A program made the translations under genes and the position numbers. Under the pieces are notes generated by a model. It worked only from the letters and a program-made list of their open reading frames with translations, did no database searches and was not told where the DNA came from. This document shows positions 35,641-47,233 of a stretch of DNA of 64,000 nucleotides, piece by piece. How positions within the stretch are numbered: the first letter of the stretch is position 1; each line of letters opens with the position of its first letter. Origin of the DNA: Gordionus sp. m RMFG-2023 (Eukaryota > Nematomorpha > Gordioida > Chordodea > Parachordodidae); NCBI RefSeq assembly GCF_954871325.1, contig NC_088775.1, positions 13,245,561 to 13,309,560 of the forward strand, written 5' to 3'.

Positions 35641-37617
35641 CAGTGGCGTCGCTAGGAGGGGGTGCGCAGGGGCTCGAGCCCCCTAAAAAATATGAATAGC
35701 CCCCTGAAGCAAAAAAAATTTTTTAATCCTCCTTAATATCCCCTTGAACTAAAAATAAATTTTTGATAGCCCCCTGAATGATTTCTTTTATAATTCTATT
35801 AAGTAATATATAGATTTAATTTTATTATTTAGAAATTAAAAGACTATCTTAATCTTTATTAAATGAATACTATTTTAATTATTAGATTAGATTAATACAT
35901 ATAATTATATTTTCACTATGTCAGCTTGCAATCAAATTCTGTGTTAAAATATAATATCAATATCACTCACTAAATATTAATTTAGCATTAACAGTTGAAG
36001 CTTAATTGACTTTTATTATTTAAATTATTATATAATCTTAATTAAATAAATATAATCATTTATTAAGAAAATTAACAAATATAATATTGTAATTACCCGA
36101 GTTCAAAATCACTAAACAACTATTGATCTTTAAATTTAATTATCATGCCTCTTCCTAAAATTATTTTTAAGGTCTAAATCCAAATAAGTATAAGAGATTT
36201 ATATATAAAGTAAGTAGACATATAGTTTATAATCCTCTATTATATATAATTATTTATAAAATATTAGGTAAAATGCCACTTACAGACGTATTTGACAGTT
36301 ATATAATATATTACAGTTAATATTTCTAAAATTTTACTAATAAAGGCTTTTGATAATAAATATAAATAATAATTTGCACACAATGATTTAACGTCATCTA
36401 TTTATTTAAAATATTATTAAAATTAAACGTCTTACTATTCATCCCACAATGGATGTAATAAATTAGATATATTTTCTTCTCATTTTTTACGTGTTTTTTG
36501 GAAAGCTATTTTTTTCTTCTTTAAAAAACAGTTTTGGTTAAATTTTTAACGAATATATTTTTGATATTATTTTAAGACATAATATACCAACTAGAGGTGG
36601 TGCGACAATAATATATAAAATCTTAATTGCTTTCATGATATCACTCTGGTTCTTATTTTATAATTACAAAATTTTTCATTTCTAATATGGCATCCTTGCC
36701 GTGTAAATAACTCAAGGCTTCAATATATTTGCATAATTTCTTCTTAAGATTTTTAGTGTTTTTTTTATCAATTTATCTAACATAATAAATTATCATGTCT
36801 CTATGACTGCAAATTAACCAGCATCTATTATTTGTGTGGCTATGTAATTTAAGATTATTACTACAGCTGCTGAGAGCATGTGATTGCATATTTTAGATAA
36901 GCAATAATGTTTAATGGTGTAGTGGTTTATATATTATTCAAATTGTAAGATAATCTTTTAAAAATTTAATATCTCGCAATAATTTTTTTGATTAATTATC
37001 TAGCATCATGTCATTTAAGAGGAAGCTTTAACCACCATATAGTCTTCAAGAATTGTTGCTTTGGTAAGGCCAATGATATATATAACATCATTGGGTAAGG
37101 CATATAAATTTTTCCTTATTAGTCCATTCTATAAAACATCGTCAACAGAGAGTTATATTAGTATCATGACCTTTTGTCAATGTAAGTTGCAAGAATTATA
37201 TAACCTTATGTGATTTTTAAAAACCATTATCCATTGAGGCATATGTATGAATTAATTAACCTTTTTTATCACTTGCAATTCTTTAGACGCAAAATTTTTT
37301 TATATCAGCAATTGAAAATATTTTTTACTATAATAAATAGATTTTGTATTAAAAGATATTATTTTTAAAAATGTCTTGTATTGTTTTAATAATTTATGTG
37401 CTAGTTTATTTTGTAAGCATAATATAAAAAATGACAAAATATGAAATTCAGAATAATTGTTCAGAGTTAGCAAATTTTAAAAAAGTATAATATATTAATA
37501 TAGAAACCGGCCGAAAGCTGGGCAAAAGCGGGCCGAATTCCCGTATATTGGAAGGTATTGGGGGCGAAGCCTCCCATTAATTTCTATTTAGTTGAGCCCA
37601 GGCTAGCGACGCCCCTG
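35641..37617. mobile_element. hAT-related element, CAGTGGCGTCGCTAGG ends
   Basis: The left end CAGTGGCGTCGCTAGGAGGG and the right end, read inward, CAGGGGCGTCGCTAGCC enclose 1977 bp. Near the right end is the same GC-rich module found in the 12244 element (GGCCGAAAGCTGGGCAAAAG, then GGGGGCGAAGCC). The left subterminal text (GAATAGCCCCCTGAA repeated) resembles the 13748 element. No transposase is visible in the AT-rich body. The flanks (ATTTGCAT and TATTAATA) do not form a duplication, and the Gypsy remnant does not resume on the right, so this junction may reflect a rearrangement. Confidence 0.7.
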
Positions 37618-37983
37618 TATTAATATTGTTAAAATATGATCATACTGACAGTTTTTAAAATAAAAGTATGGCAATACACTTGTCAATATACACTGTCAGG
37701 TTGTTGATTCATTAAAAAGTGTACATACATATGACTAACTATAACGCTATAGTATGAGCATCGAAACCACAAATTGGCGTAGAGATGCCCCATATTTATG
37801 TGGGACTTATTTTATAAGCATAATATATCCAAAATTTGTTTAAATTTATCTTATAAAGATGTTGACCGGTGTGGTTGATTTGTGACAGCGCGATTATTAT
37901 AAAATTTAGATAGTAAAAACATGTATACACATTTTCCTGGTGCACATAAAAATTTAAAAATCTGATTAATCAAGAAAGCTAAA
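37618..37983. other. Upstream region of the ARL8 gene
   Basis: About 366 bp of AT-rich DNA between the 37617 element end and the ARL8 start codon. It contains a degraded copy of the 10707-type mini-element (GAGCATCGAAACCACAAATTGG, about 37757). The ARL8 promoter and 5' leader must lie here or inside the transposon. No core promoter motif stands out from the AT background. Confidence 0.4.
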
Positions 37984-39858
37984 ATGCTTTCAATGATCAA
38001 CAAGCTATTAGATTGGTTTAGGAGTTTATTTTGGAAGGAAGAAATGGAACTAACCTTAGTTGGCCTTCAATATTCAGGGAAAACCACATTTGTCAACGTT
38101 ATTGCTGTATAATTTATTTTTTAATATTTATTTTATCCTTTATTAAGTCTGGACAATTTACTGAAGATATGATTCCAACTGTTGGATTTAATATGAGGAA
38201 AATTACTAAAGGAAATGTGACTATAAAAGTAATTATAAATTTTTTTTTGGCAAACTAATATAATTTTAGATTTGGGACATTGGTGGTCAACCAAGATTTA
38301 GGAGTATGTGGGAGAGATATTGTAGAGGAGTTAATGCTATAGTGTAAATTTATTAATATAATAATAAAAAAATATTTATTTTTATAGCTATATGGTGGAT
38401 GCAGCTGATCATGAAAAAATCCAAGCATCTGCAAATGAGTTGCATAATCTTCTAAATAAACCACAATTACAAAATATTCCAGTATTGGTTTTAGGAAACA
38501 AAAAGGATTTGCCTAATTCTTATGATGAAAAGACCTTAATTGAAAAATTGTATGCTCTTAATGTGTGTTATTTAATCAAAAACTTTTAATTTGCAATAAG
38601 TTATGACATAAAAATGAATAGACCATCTTTATCATAATGATTATATATATGTACATAAATGGCACTCAATATATTTATCATTAATTAAATTTTAATATAA
38701 TATATCTAGAGAAATATAGTTTTAAAAGTAATAACCCCCATGTCTGACATTTAAGAAAATGTTTTTCAATAAGATAATTTGTGAGCTTTTAATATATGAG
38801 CTATTTATATGTAAAAAAATTTTTAAATATCAGGGTTTTAAATGTAGCAGACAATATAACAAAATTAATCATTTATAAATGAAACTAGAAATTTATCAGC
38901 TATTCAAGATCGCGAAATATGTTGTTATTCAATATCTTGCAAAGAAAAAGAAAATATAGGTATATTGTTCTTATATATTATTTGTGACAAAAATATTTAT
39001 GAACTTAGCTACAGATTTATTGGGCTGGGATGGGTAATTTGAGCAAAATATTTTTATGGGGTCCATAATTACAATTTTGTTATAAATATAAAATTAACAT
39101 GAAAATTTATTTACTCTTTTGATTCATATTAGTTTTTAAAAATTGTCTCAATTTGGAATTAATATCCCAGTTGGGTCATAATTATGGATGTACCAATATT
39201 TTTTATCATATCGGGCCAATATTTAATCTATTCTAAAATATAGGTTATTGATCGATATTATAAAATTTTCTGATCTGATCCAATAAAATGGCATCTTAAT
39301 ATTTAATAAATTTATTTCAAACTCATAATATATTTGTTTTATGTAAATAGGTTAATATTATTATATAAATAAGTGATTTATCATTAAATATTTTATATAC
39401 TTTTCGATTCATGAATATAATTAATCACTATAATATAATTAAACACTTAGGCTATTGTATAGTTAAATTTTGGATGTTATACTGATGAATAGATATATAC
39501 ATTAAAAACTAAAACGATTAGTATGTTTATAGAATACACAATCAGATATGATATTGGATCAGTGGCCAATATCAATTTGATATTGGATCCACCTCCAAAA
39601 AGTGTTATTGGTACACCCTTAGTTATAATATATTTGGCTTTTGTTTTTGTCATATATATATTTTTTTAAATGACATTTTAAATTATTACTTACTGCCAAA
39701 TCTGGTCACTCGTTTATTACAAATTGGAATAGTTTCATTCACTATATGATGTGTCAAAATCTCTAATCTTAACAAATTATTTTATATATTTTATAACGTT
39801 TATTATACAAGACATAACATTGCAATGGTTAATCAAGCACTCACGGAATAATTGCTAA
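37984..39858 (+). CDS. ARL8: ADP-ribosylation factor-like protein 8, 6 exons
   Basis: Exons: 37984-38106, 38148-38228, 38270-38343, 38388-38549, 38889-38959, 39812-39858 (TAA at 39856-39858), joined by GT-AG introns of 41, 41, 44, 339 and 852 nt with consistent phase. They give 185 aa, the usual ARL8 length (186). Visible features are an N-terminal amphipathic segment ([17 protein letters not shown]) without the myristoylated glycine of ARFs, P-loop GLQYSGKTT, switch I IPTVGFNM, switch [15 protein letters not shown], base-binding NKKD and SCK, and the ARL8-typical end [15 protein letters not shown]8 is a GTPase on lysosomes that, with BORC and kinesin adaptors, drives lysosome movement (family knowledge). 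All catalytic motifs are intact, so the gene is probably functional. Start chosen because the ARL8 N-terminus begins there and aligns without a gap. Confidence 0.96.
39183..39621. mobile_element. hAT-type MITE inside ARL8 intron 5
   Basis: Left TATGGATGTACCAATATTTTT; right, read inward, TAAGGGTGTACCAATAACAC. Flanking octamers GTCATAAT (39175-39182) and GTTATAAT (39622-39629) match at seven of eight positions. The body carries repeated GATATTGGATC and ATCGGGCCAATAT motifs on both sides and no ORF. It accounts for more than half of the 852-nt intron. Confidence 0.87.
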
Positions 39859-41626
39859 AGACAAATTTACAAAAAAATCGTTATATAGTATTTATTTGAT
39901 GATATCTCTATTATATTTTTTATATCGCTTGTGTAACTGAGGCAAAGTTATATCTAATTTTTTTAATACCTGATTTTATTAGAGGACTTACCCCGTTTAT
40001 ATATTTATAACAAAATGTTTAATTTTCTAGTTTTTTTTTGCTATAGGTTGGCTAAATATTAAAATTGGAACCTAAAAGTTTAAAAATGATATATCAAGTA
40101 AATTTCTTCTTTTTTTTTTAATTTCATGACTTTTGAGAATAACAATAGATAAGAATGTAAATTATATTGTTTTTTTTTAATTTCAATAAATATGAATCAA
40201 GCTGTATATATTTTATAAAGAGAATTTTATACCGGTCAATACTTAGATTGGTAATTCATTTATTTAGACATGTATGAATATAAATTAGCTGGTACCACAC
40301 CATTTTTTGGTATCCCGTATTAATAACTTACATTATAATATAAAAATTTTAAAGAAAAAAAAAATCAGAGTTTCACAAATGTATTTTAAAAAATTGATAT
40401 AGAGATATCACCAGTTAATTTGTATTCAACGACCCTTTAAAATGTACTTTAATGAATTAATCATCAGTCTATAAAATATTATATGTCATTAACTTACTAC
40501 TGGTCTATATCTCATCCATATTATTAATTATTTTATAATAATTTTATTATCAATTTGTATTTATAAACAAGTAAAATATAATTTATTTTTACACAATATA
40601 ATAATTATTCAAATAAATACCATTTTTCTTCACTATTCATAATTTTTGGCTTTGTACAACGATTTAAAAATAATAATAGTTATATAACTGTTTTGAATGA
40701 AATAGTTAAAACGGAAAACGAGAGATTACTTTGCCATAAAATTTCATTAATAGAAATAATAATATATTTTTTTAGCCTTTTAATTAGTTAACTATATAAT
40801 TTATGCACATTCGATATTACTGCAATGGCATAGCTCGCTAGGTAGGTGGGCAAGGGTGATTGGAACGCTTAAAATATTCCATGCTCCTTAAATGATTAGA
40901 AATAATGACTTCTCATGATTTATTATACTATTTTATTTAAATTAATATTTTTTCTTGTTTTTTTTCGAAAAAAACATAGGAAATAGGATGATTACAATCA
41001 AAGGAATTTATAGGTTTTTTATGATATTATAACATCTAGAAGATTCCATTTTTGACAATTTTTGTATAATTAGATATTGAGTTGACATGATTAAATTAAA
41101 TGATTTTTTTAATGAATAAAAATTATAATTTAAATCATTTTTTTTGTTTATTTATATATTAAATATTATTTTTGTTTTCAAATGAAATTTTTTATTATGC
41201 ATCATTTATTTATATTTTGTATATAAGTTATAATTAATAACTAAATTTTGTTATTATAAAAGATTTTATATGTTACGTTTACATTAATCTTGAAATTATT
41301 TTTTTTGGTAAAACTTTAAAATTATTTTAATATCATTGAAATTAAATTAGATATTCAGAATGTATTAATATCATGAAGAGTAAATATAGATAAAATATTT
41401 TATTTAATTCAATAATGTTAATTTAGCAATATAGCCATTAATTTTAAAGGTTAAATGAATGCATGCTTACATTAATAACTTCTCGTGATTTATTTTCCTT
41501 TAGGGAGTTTTTTTTTAAAAAAAATTATTTCTTATATTATAAAATTAGATTTAAATCAAGAAAATTATTCTTTAATCAAAAAGATTTTTGCCAACCCTAC
41601 TAATTAAACACAGTTCAAATACTCTT
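39859..41626. other. Gene-free AT-rich spacer downstream of ARL8
   Basis: No further gene. At 40825-40890 a fragment GCAATGGCATAGCTCGCTAGG resembles a decayed terminus of the CAGTGGCGTAGC hAT family. No partner end recognised. Confidence 0.5.
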
Positions 41627-41642
41627 AAAGATCATTAACAAT
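41627..41642 (+). repeat. 16-bp target duplication of LINE-2, left copy
   Basis: AAAGATCATTAACAAT occurs here and again, perfectly, at 44997-45012, bracketing the LINE. This fixes both ends of the insertion. Confidence 0.95.
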
Positions 41643-41801
41643 CTTCTCCGTTATGGCGGTTTCTAGGTTTACCCGGGTAAGTCAGTTTTCCCACTGATTT
41701 TTCTTTTCCATTTTTGACGATCCTGAGCATCAATATTTGTAAGATTCATGCTTTTCATATCCGCCACTATCACATTTGTCCACGTCATCTTGGGCTTTCC
41801 T

Positions 41802-42804
41802 CTAGGATCCTCCTACTTCCATCAAGGTGCATCTCTTTACCCAGTCATCTTTTGTCATACGTTCCACATGCCCAAACCATCTTAGTCTGTTTCGTCGCAT
41901 TACCACTCCAATCATATCTATACCCAATCTTGCTCTCAATTCCTTGCTAGTTTTTCTCTCTCTCAGAGATACCCCACACATCCATCTAATCATCCTCATC
42001 TCTGTTCTTTCTAATTCTTCGTGAGTAGATTTCATTGCCCATTTTTCGCCGCCATAAACTAAACTCCTCACACAGCTTACGTAAACTTTCCCCTTTAACT
42101 TCAGTGAGACTTTTTTATTTCTAAAATTGATGACATCTCTGAATTTCTTCCAAGCTTGTCTGACCCTTGCAACAACAGCAGAATCTACACCACCATTTGC
42201 GTTTAGCGTATCACCCAAATAGCAAAGCTTATCCACTTTTACTGGTTAACCCATTGCCAATATCCAGACCACCATTTTCTATGTTATCACTATTATGTAT
42301 CACTTTCATGCATGTTCTACAAATAAAAGTCATTCTTGCTAACATCAAACTTACTTTTTTCCCGCTACATCTATTATGTACCCATTTCTGGCATCTTGTG
42401 CATTGGATTGAATTTCTAGCAACTCCTTTCCCACATGCACCACAAGGCCACTTACCTTCCTCCATCTTTAGATTTTCCCCACCAATCATCACCTTTGTCT
42501 TTGATGCATTCATTTTCCCCTTTGCTTCCATAGTCATCTTCCATTTACTAATTTTATCCCTCAATTCTTCCTCATTGTGTGCCATTAATACAAGGTCATC
42601 TGCATATAATAGCTCCCAGGGAAGTCCTTCACGCATTTCTCTAGCCACCACATCTATTACTAAGATAAATAATAGACTCAGCACGGATCCTTGATGAAGT
42701 CCTACCTTTACCTCAAAGCTTTCACTATCACCATAATCCATCCGTACTGCTGTTTCTGCTCCTACATACATTGCCATCACTGCAATAACTAACCATTCCT
42801 CCAC
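41802..42804 (-). pseudogene. LINE-2 RT end, zinc finger and C-terminal domain
   Basis: Two minus-strand frames (42804-42229 and 42236-41802) overlap by a few bases and join through a frameshift. The first shows VGLHQGSVLSLLFILVIDVV and the catalytic box LLYADDLVLMA, then the thumb region. It continues into WPCGACGKGVARNSIQCTRC, WVHNRCSG and FICRTC, a cysteine-histidine pattern like a PHD finger. The second shows KLCYLGDTLNANGG, SCVRSLVYGGEKW, RTEMRMIRWMCGVSL and RLRWFGHVERM, the usual LINE C-terminus. Frameshift and loss of the upstream frame make it non-functional. Confidence 0.9.
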
Positions 42805-44813
42805 ACATCACTTTTTCAAGGTCCATCTAATAACCCTTGTGGCACCCTGTCAAATGCTTTCTCCAAATTAACAAACGCATAATACAGTTTCTCTTCACAA
42901 GATACTTCTTCTCACGACAAAAATTGAATATGTCATGCCTTTCCCCTATGTAAAACTAAGTTGCATTTCATCAAGTTAGCTTCCTTATCCTCTTCTCTAA
43001 CACCTTCTCAAATACTTTCATTGCATGTTCCAAGAGTTTAAGAGCTCTGTAAGACTCGCAATCTAAAGGATCACCTTTCCCCTTGTATACTGGGATAATT
43101 ATAATTCTTCACCAGTCCTCAGGAATAGTTCCTTCTGTGACAATTTGATTGGTAAATTCATTAACCATTTAATTCCTAAATCATCATAACCTTTAAACAT
43201 CTCTGATACCACCATCGTTAAACCCGATGCCTTCCATTTTTTCATCTTTTTCACTGCTCTCTTTATTTTCTCCTTGCCAAATTTACACCCTTGACCTTCT
43301 ACCTTTGCACAACTAACATTAATATCCCATTCATTTTCTTAGTTCAAAAGTCCTTCCATATAGATCTTCCAGGTGTTTTTAATACCACTACTATCAATCA
43401 CCATTTTTCCTTCCATATTTTTCAAACATTTAAGATCTACCACATCCTGCCTCTTTTTCGCCATCTGCTTTCCCTTTCGAACCACATTTCCTATTCCTTC
43501 AGCGCATTCCATTTCTTTAGCGAACTCCTGCCTTTTTTATTCTTGCGTCTTCGTTATTAATTTCTTAGCATTTCTTTTCGCCATCTTTTATATATCGTTA
43601 CCACTATTTTCTTTACTATTATATCATTCTTTGAAGCATCTCCGTTTCTCATCCACATCTTTCGCTACCTCCTGGTTTCAGCACCAAGTCTCCTTATGTC
43701 TATGTGCCCTTTTTGTCCATCCACTTACTAAGTTGTTATCACCCAGGCTTTCTTCATGGCTTCCCAATTGTCATTTACCCCAGATGCTTGTGCCACCTCC
43801 GCCTCCCTTATCGCCAATGTCATATTGAATTAACGTCTAGCACTCTTCTTCTTCAATTTTCAAACCTTCAGCCTTGGCACAAACTTTCTTTTAGTGATCC
43901 TGGCGCCTTTAAAAGTGAGATCTCCTATAAATAGTTGATGCTGATTAATACATTCCTCTCCCGGTATCACTTTCACGTTTTTTACTATACATATATCACA
44001 TCCCCCTAATAACTTATAATCCTCCGCACATTTGGTACTATTTGACTTATATGTCACAAAAGCTTCTCTGATTCTTTCTTAAACATTGTATTAAAGTCAA
44101 TCAAATCCAAAGCATCACTAAAATCTAAAATCCTCTCCCCTTCCAGATTCCTCATGCCATAACGGTACACTCCATGTACTCCTTCATAGCCCTCACTATT
44201 ACCAGCCAGGATAATCCCCTCTTCATTTGCCAGTCTCGATGTCACCCCCAATAGACTGTCCAAAATATATCTTTCTCTTCTCACTTCTTTCAACCTGAGG
44301 AACATACGCCGAGATAATATTATATAGCTTTCTACCAAAAATTATCTTGATAACCATTACCTGGTTATCTAGCCTCCTCACTTTGTCTACCAATTTCTCC
44401 GTAACCAATACCCCAACTCCAGCATTACCATCATTACTTCCTTGACAAAAGAATAATACTTTTCACTAGTCTTTGCCAATCATTCTTACGCTATTTCCTT
44501 ACCATATGGTCTCCTGTATGCAGCACACATTTATATGCCTTCTATGCTATACATAGACCACTTCTCCCGCTCTTCCCCTTATATTCCCAACATACCATGT
44601 CGAAGCCCTTACTCGATCCTCCGTAAACTGGTTTCTCCACTTATTATTATTATCAGGTTGTTCATGGTCGTCATAAGTTTCATTTTCATAAATCGTGGTT
44701 CCATCAGATTTCCCATCCTTCTTTTTATCACAGGCGGATGAGGAGGCCCACGGGGTACTTTGGGCTGTACCACGCCTATGCTTTGTTGTAACCATAGGGA
44801 AATTTTGTGGCAA
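42805..44813 (-). pseudogene. LINE-2 endonuclease and N-terminal RT, degraded
   Basis: Scattered minus-strand frames in the right order: WYVGNIRGRAGEVV (44600-44550, endonuclease start), DNQVMVIKIIFGRK and NIISAYVPQVE (44400-44290), GIILAGNSEGYEGVHGVYRYG and NLEGERILDF (44220-44110), VIPGEECINQHQL (44000-43940), RKFVPRLKV (about 43870), and AFVNLEKAFDRVP-like text (about 42845-42890), the RT box with its aspartate. Many frameshifts and stops. Confidence 0.82.
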
Positions 44814-44996
44814 GGTTTTTACAATCAGATGCCCTTCCTGACATCAACCCCTTTAACTGGTTTTTACACCCCGTCGAGGAGACGGTGATTTTATTCTAGA
44901 CCTAGATCACAGGGAACCTTTTAGACCTCCATTAGCCGCCAAAAGACGTTGCCACTATCCCGTCACGATGAGGCTGAAGGTAGGATTTTGGGAGAG

Positions 44997-45012
44997 AAAG
45001 ATCATTAACAAT
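44997..45012 (+). repeat. 16-bp target duplication of LINE-2, right copy
   Basis: Perfect second copy of AAAGATCATTAACAAT, at the 5' side of the minus-strand LINE. Confidence 0.95.
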
Positions 45013-46129
45013 ATAAGAGCTTTAGCCTTGTAAGCTGGCTAGGTGATAATTCACTCTCCATTTAACTTCTATCTCATTTAATATACGTTTTTTTACTATA
45101 CAAATACGCAATAAACAAATTTGCATTTAATTAATATTTAAACATTAGTAATTTGTTTTATTAAATACTTATGCAATTTTTCACTTAAGATTTAGACGTG
45201 TTTTTTTTCCAAAATATATTGCTATCAAATCACACCTGGCCTTACTTCATACCATGACATTGGTAACGTTACATTTTATTACTGAAATTTCCTCCGACAC
45301 CTTATATCACTCTTGATAATTCGTCGCTTTGTAAAAGCAATGCTACAAAATATTTTTGTAGAAAAAAATTCAAAGAAAAGACTATAAAGAAAAGGATACA
45401 TACAAATGATTAAAAAAAATACCACTAATAAAATTTTATCTTTGAAATAAACAACATTTTTATTTATTTTTTAAAATTAAAATTACGTAATAATAATATA
45501 ATATGCAATTTATAACTAGGTCAATGTACCATTTACAGGAAATAAAGTCATATTTACTCCAGCATATATTTTTTAGTCATTTATATAATTTTCTTTTCTC
45601 TTTAACTTTTTATTCCAATTTTTTTTTTATACTTAAATGTCAAAAATATTTTGTGATAAAAATTTATATGAATCCCGCGAAGGTTATACCCTTCAACAAA
45701 GGCTTACCATAAACATTATTCAATCAAATTATTTAAGCTTTATCTCTTCACTGGACGATGATGAAGATCCACAAGAACATTTTATTATTATTATTTTCTA
45801 GTTATGAGGTTTTTATATCTCTTTTTTATGTTTTTTTAAATAAGATTTTTATGGATTTTACCTCTATATATAGTTATTTATTTTTATCGTGTCTTATTTA
45901 TAATTAATTATCTGATAAAATGATTTAATTGTTTTAAAAAAAGTTTATATATATTAAAAATTAATTATTTTCTAAAAAAAATTTGCATTACAAAGTAACA
46001 ATTTATCAAATGACAGATAAAGTATTGACTAAGTGTCACCTAAATTAAAAAATATTCAATAAAAATCCATGAAACTTGCGAAAACAAGCATAATATCGAC
46101 CAGTAATAACAATTTAAATTTAGGGTGAT
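45013..46129. other. Gene-free AT-rich spacer
   Basis: Nothing recognised. A 69-codon frame at 45503-45712 is low-complexity F/L/Y-rich and not convincing. Confidence 0.5.
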
Positions 46130-46830
46130 TCTCTGTCTCTGTAAAAAAAGCTAAATGAGATGTCGTCTCATATAACCCAAGTAATCCCACCTTTACCACC
46201 ACTTCTGTATCAGCTATCTCCATCTGCGTTCAACGTAAATATAAACTTTCCCTCTCACCTTGGCACATTTTATGAACATCACATTAAAAGCTGTTATGTG
46301 CAAGAGATACACCCTGTTACCTGTATATTTCTTGCGCCTTTTCGTTTATTCATCTTAATTTGTTATGCATCATTTTTGATTTGTTACTATTTTAGTCATC
46401 AAAATTTATTCAATACTTTGATCACCACCTTACCACCACCTTCATAAATATAATCTGTCACCGATTTATAGGTGCCACCTATCTTTCATCTCACAAATTT
46501 GACTATTTTCGGCTGTTTTGACTGTCTTTTATGCTTCCTATATATCTACATTACTGAAAACCAACCATCTACACCTTACCTTTTTAAAGATCTAAGGAGA
46601 ATAACCTTATATGTCACCTTATTATACAGTTATACCCTATGCTCCCCTTACATTTGCCTTCAACAAAGATCACTTCCACGAGTTTCTTCCTGGACATATC
46701 AACTCCTTGATTCTTAATTCTCTTTTCTGGAAATCTCGATTAGCTTCATTAACCTTACAGCTTAATCTCTCGCAATGCATTAAATTGACCAAAATATATT
46801 TTCCTACTCGTTATACTTATTTTTAAAAAA
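46130..46830 (-). pseudogene. Heavily decayed LINE fragment
   Basis: This stretch is less AT-rich than its surroundings and pyrimidine-rich on the + strand, like the antisense of the two LINEs nearby. A minus-strand reading near 46235-46160 gives TLNADGDS followed in another frame by DTEVVVKVGLLG, which parallels TLNANGGVDSAVVARV of LINE-2. The rest is too eroded to read, so this is probably an older relative of LINE-2. Plus-strand open frames here are taken as shadows. Confidence 0.4.
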
Positions 46831-47207
46831 AAATTTACTCATTTTTTTTTAAATTTTTTACGCAATGAATAATAATTTTTTTAAAAAAAATATAAAATAT
46901 TACTTACCTTTATCTTATGATAATAATTATTTATTCTTAAAAAATATAGGATTAAATATGTAAAAGATTTTTTTTGTTAACTTCAAATTGAATTATTATT
47001 TTCAAAAAAATGAGGCAAACGTGATTTTAAAATGTGCTGTAAACTCAATCTAAACACAGCGTCTACAATGATGATTGCAGTGACCCTTACACTTTCTGAG
47101 CGATGGAAGCAGAATACTTCCCTGAAAAGTAACCTTCCCCCCCCCTCGAAAAAATGATAATTATTTTATGACACCCATAAATTTCAAAAATAATTTTTAT
47201 TGCATCA
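46831..47207. other. Short AT-rich spacer
   Basis: Nothing recognised apart from a C tract near 47138. Confidence 0.5.
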
Positions 47208-47221
47208 ATCTTTAATATATT
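47208..47221 (+). repeat. 14-bp target duplication of LINE-1, left copy
   Basis: AATCTTTAATATAT, repeated perfectly at 50367-50380. Confidence 0.93.
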
Positions 47222-47233
47222 TTTTTTTTGTCT

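Larger units (their letters stand above)
41643..44996 (-). mobile_element. Non-LTR retrotransposon with PHD-like finger (LINE-2)
   Basis: A 3354-bp insertion bounded by a perfect 16-bp target duplication, read on the minus strand. Order: 5' leader (about 44996-44820) containing GATGTCAGGAAGGGCATC, a motif also seen in LINEs of other invertebrates (from memory); APE-type endonuclease; reverse transcriptase; a C4HC3-type zinc finger; C-terminal domain. No poly(A) tail at its 3' end (41643). The coding region is broken by many frameshifts but the boundaries are sharp, so this is a near full-length but inactive copy. Confidence 0.92.

Noticed and set aside
42167-43934. Several + strand open frames of 76-175 codons
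   Set aside because: They are antisense to LINE-2 coding sequence and have no recognisable domains.
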